5,592 nucleotides of DNA from Chitinophagaceae bacterium (GTDB taxonomy: Bacteria; Bacteroidota; Bacteroidia; Chitinophagales; Chitinophagaceae). How positions within the stretch are numbered: position 1 is the stretch's first letter; every line of letters starts with the position of its first letter. The notes under the pieces are model-generated. The model worked only from the letters and a program-made list of their open reading frames with translations, was not told the origin of the DNA and made no database searches. Made by a program: the position numbers and the translations under genes. This document shows, piece after piece, positions 5,239 to 5,592 of this stretch. The DNA lies in assembly GCA_947447815.1 (NCBI GenBank), contig CANFLJ010000143.1, positions 1 to 5,592 of the forward strand, in the 5' to 3' direction.

Positions 5239-5592
5239 TTATTGGTGATTAATCGAAATTATTATTTCATTCCTTCTGCCCAGTAGCTGGTACGGAGGAT
5301 TGTATCCCAGAAACCGATAGTGACCATAATAAGTAATGTGATTTATTTTCAGCCAGTTCTCCAGCAGTTCCGTATGTTCTTTAATGCTGCTGTTCGATGC
5401 AAATCCGCTAAACTGTATCGCCGCAACATACTCGTCGGTGGTGGTCTCTATCTTTACATCGGAGTCGGTAGGCTTAGGCAAATTGTCTTTATGGTATTGC
5501 GAAGGCATTACAAAACTCATTGTCGATGCCGAGTCGTTTATATCCATGTGTACAGGCGCCGTCATCGCTATTTTTTCTTTATTGCTGTTACC
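5239..5592 (-). CDS. SOUL/HEBP heme-binding family protein (5' end missing)
   Basis: The frame is open to the right edge, giving 117 residues of the C-terminal part; the family is usually about 180-220 residues. It begins GNSNKEKIAMTAPV, the hallmark (K)IAMT(A/S)PV of SOUL proteins. MSFVMPSQYHKDNLPKPTD, VAAIQFSGFAS and FLGYNPPYQLLGRRNEI follow, all in family order. The Met at 5565 is inside the conserved motif and is not the start. SOUL proteins bind heme or tetrapyrroles in eukaryotes; the role of bacterial members is poorly known, and heme binding here is inferred. Any signal peptide would lie outside the window. The gene ends 11 bases before the alkene reductase start and is the upstream member of that unit. 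Confidence 0.92.
   Translation of the reverse strand, partial: GNSNKEKIAMTAPVHMDINDSASTMSFVMPSQYHKDNLPKPTDSDVKIETTTDEYVAAIQFSGFASNSSIKEHTELLENWLKINHITYYGHYRFLGYNPPYQLLGRRNEIIISINHQ

Noticed and set aside
5239..5565. SOUL gene starting at the Met at 5565
   Set aside because: That Met lies inside the conserved KIAMTAPV motif and the frame is open upstream to the window edge, so the true start is outside.

Overview
The window looks like a stretch of chromosome from a Bacteroidota bacterium, most likely Chitinophagales or Sphingobacteriales. The pointers are: AT-rich intergenic DNA, almost no Shine-Dalgarno sequences before starts, a TAnnTTTG-type -7 box before one gene, and protein types common in that group (ATPase-less MacB-type permease, TCR/Tet-family MFS, secreted Cys glutathione peroxidase, SOUL protein, classical Old Yellow Enzyme). 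The taxonomic call is inferred from these traits and was not searched.

Layout. Bases 1-33 are the last ten codons of an upstream gene. A complete MacB/FtsX-type ABC permease follows (49-1275, +), then a short unreported-looking gene of 57 codons (1344-1517, +) resembling the DUF1737 fold, then a secreted thioredoxin-type glutathione peroxidase (1698-2237, +). The other half is on the minus strand: a TCR/Tet-family MFS exporter (2549-3766), converging with the peroxidase, and a two-gene transcription unit made of a SOUL heme-binding protein (running off the right edge, 5592-5239) and an Old Yellow Enzyme alkene reductase (5227-4118). That unit ends at a strand-specific intrinsic terminator (4016-3989).

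The three larger intergenic spaces (1518-1697, 2238-2548, 3767-4117) each carry one copy of the same modular repeat. All copies have the same orientation whatever the direction of the flanking genes. The repeat has a 5' module with a 16-base palindrome (clear in two copies) and a 3' module ending in CTCTGTGGTTCAA, with a constant 15-base variable tract between TGCAAC and CTCTGTGGTTCAA. This repeat family is the most unusual feature of the window.

Together the genes suggest envelope and redox housekeeping: export (ABC permease, MFS), peroxide removal in the periplasm, and reduction of electrophilic alkenes beside a heme-binding protein. I see no defence system, CRISPR array, transposase, rRNA or tRNA. 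The genes are ordinary; the non-coding repeats and the small ORF are what deserve a second look.
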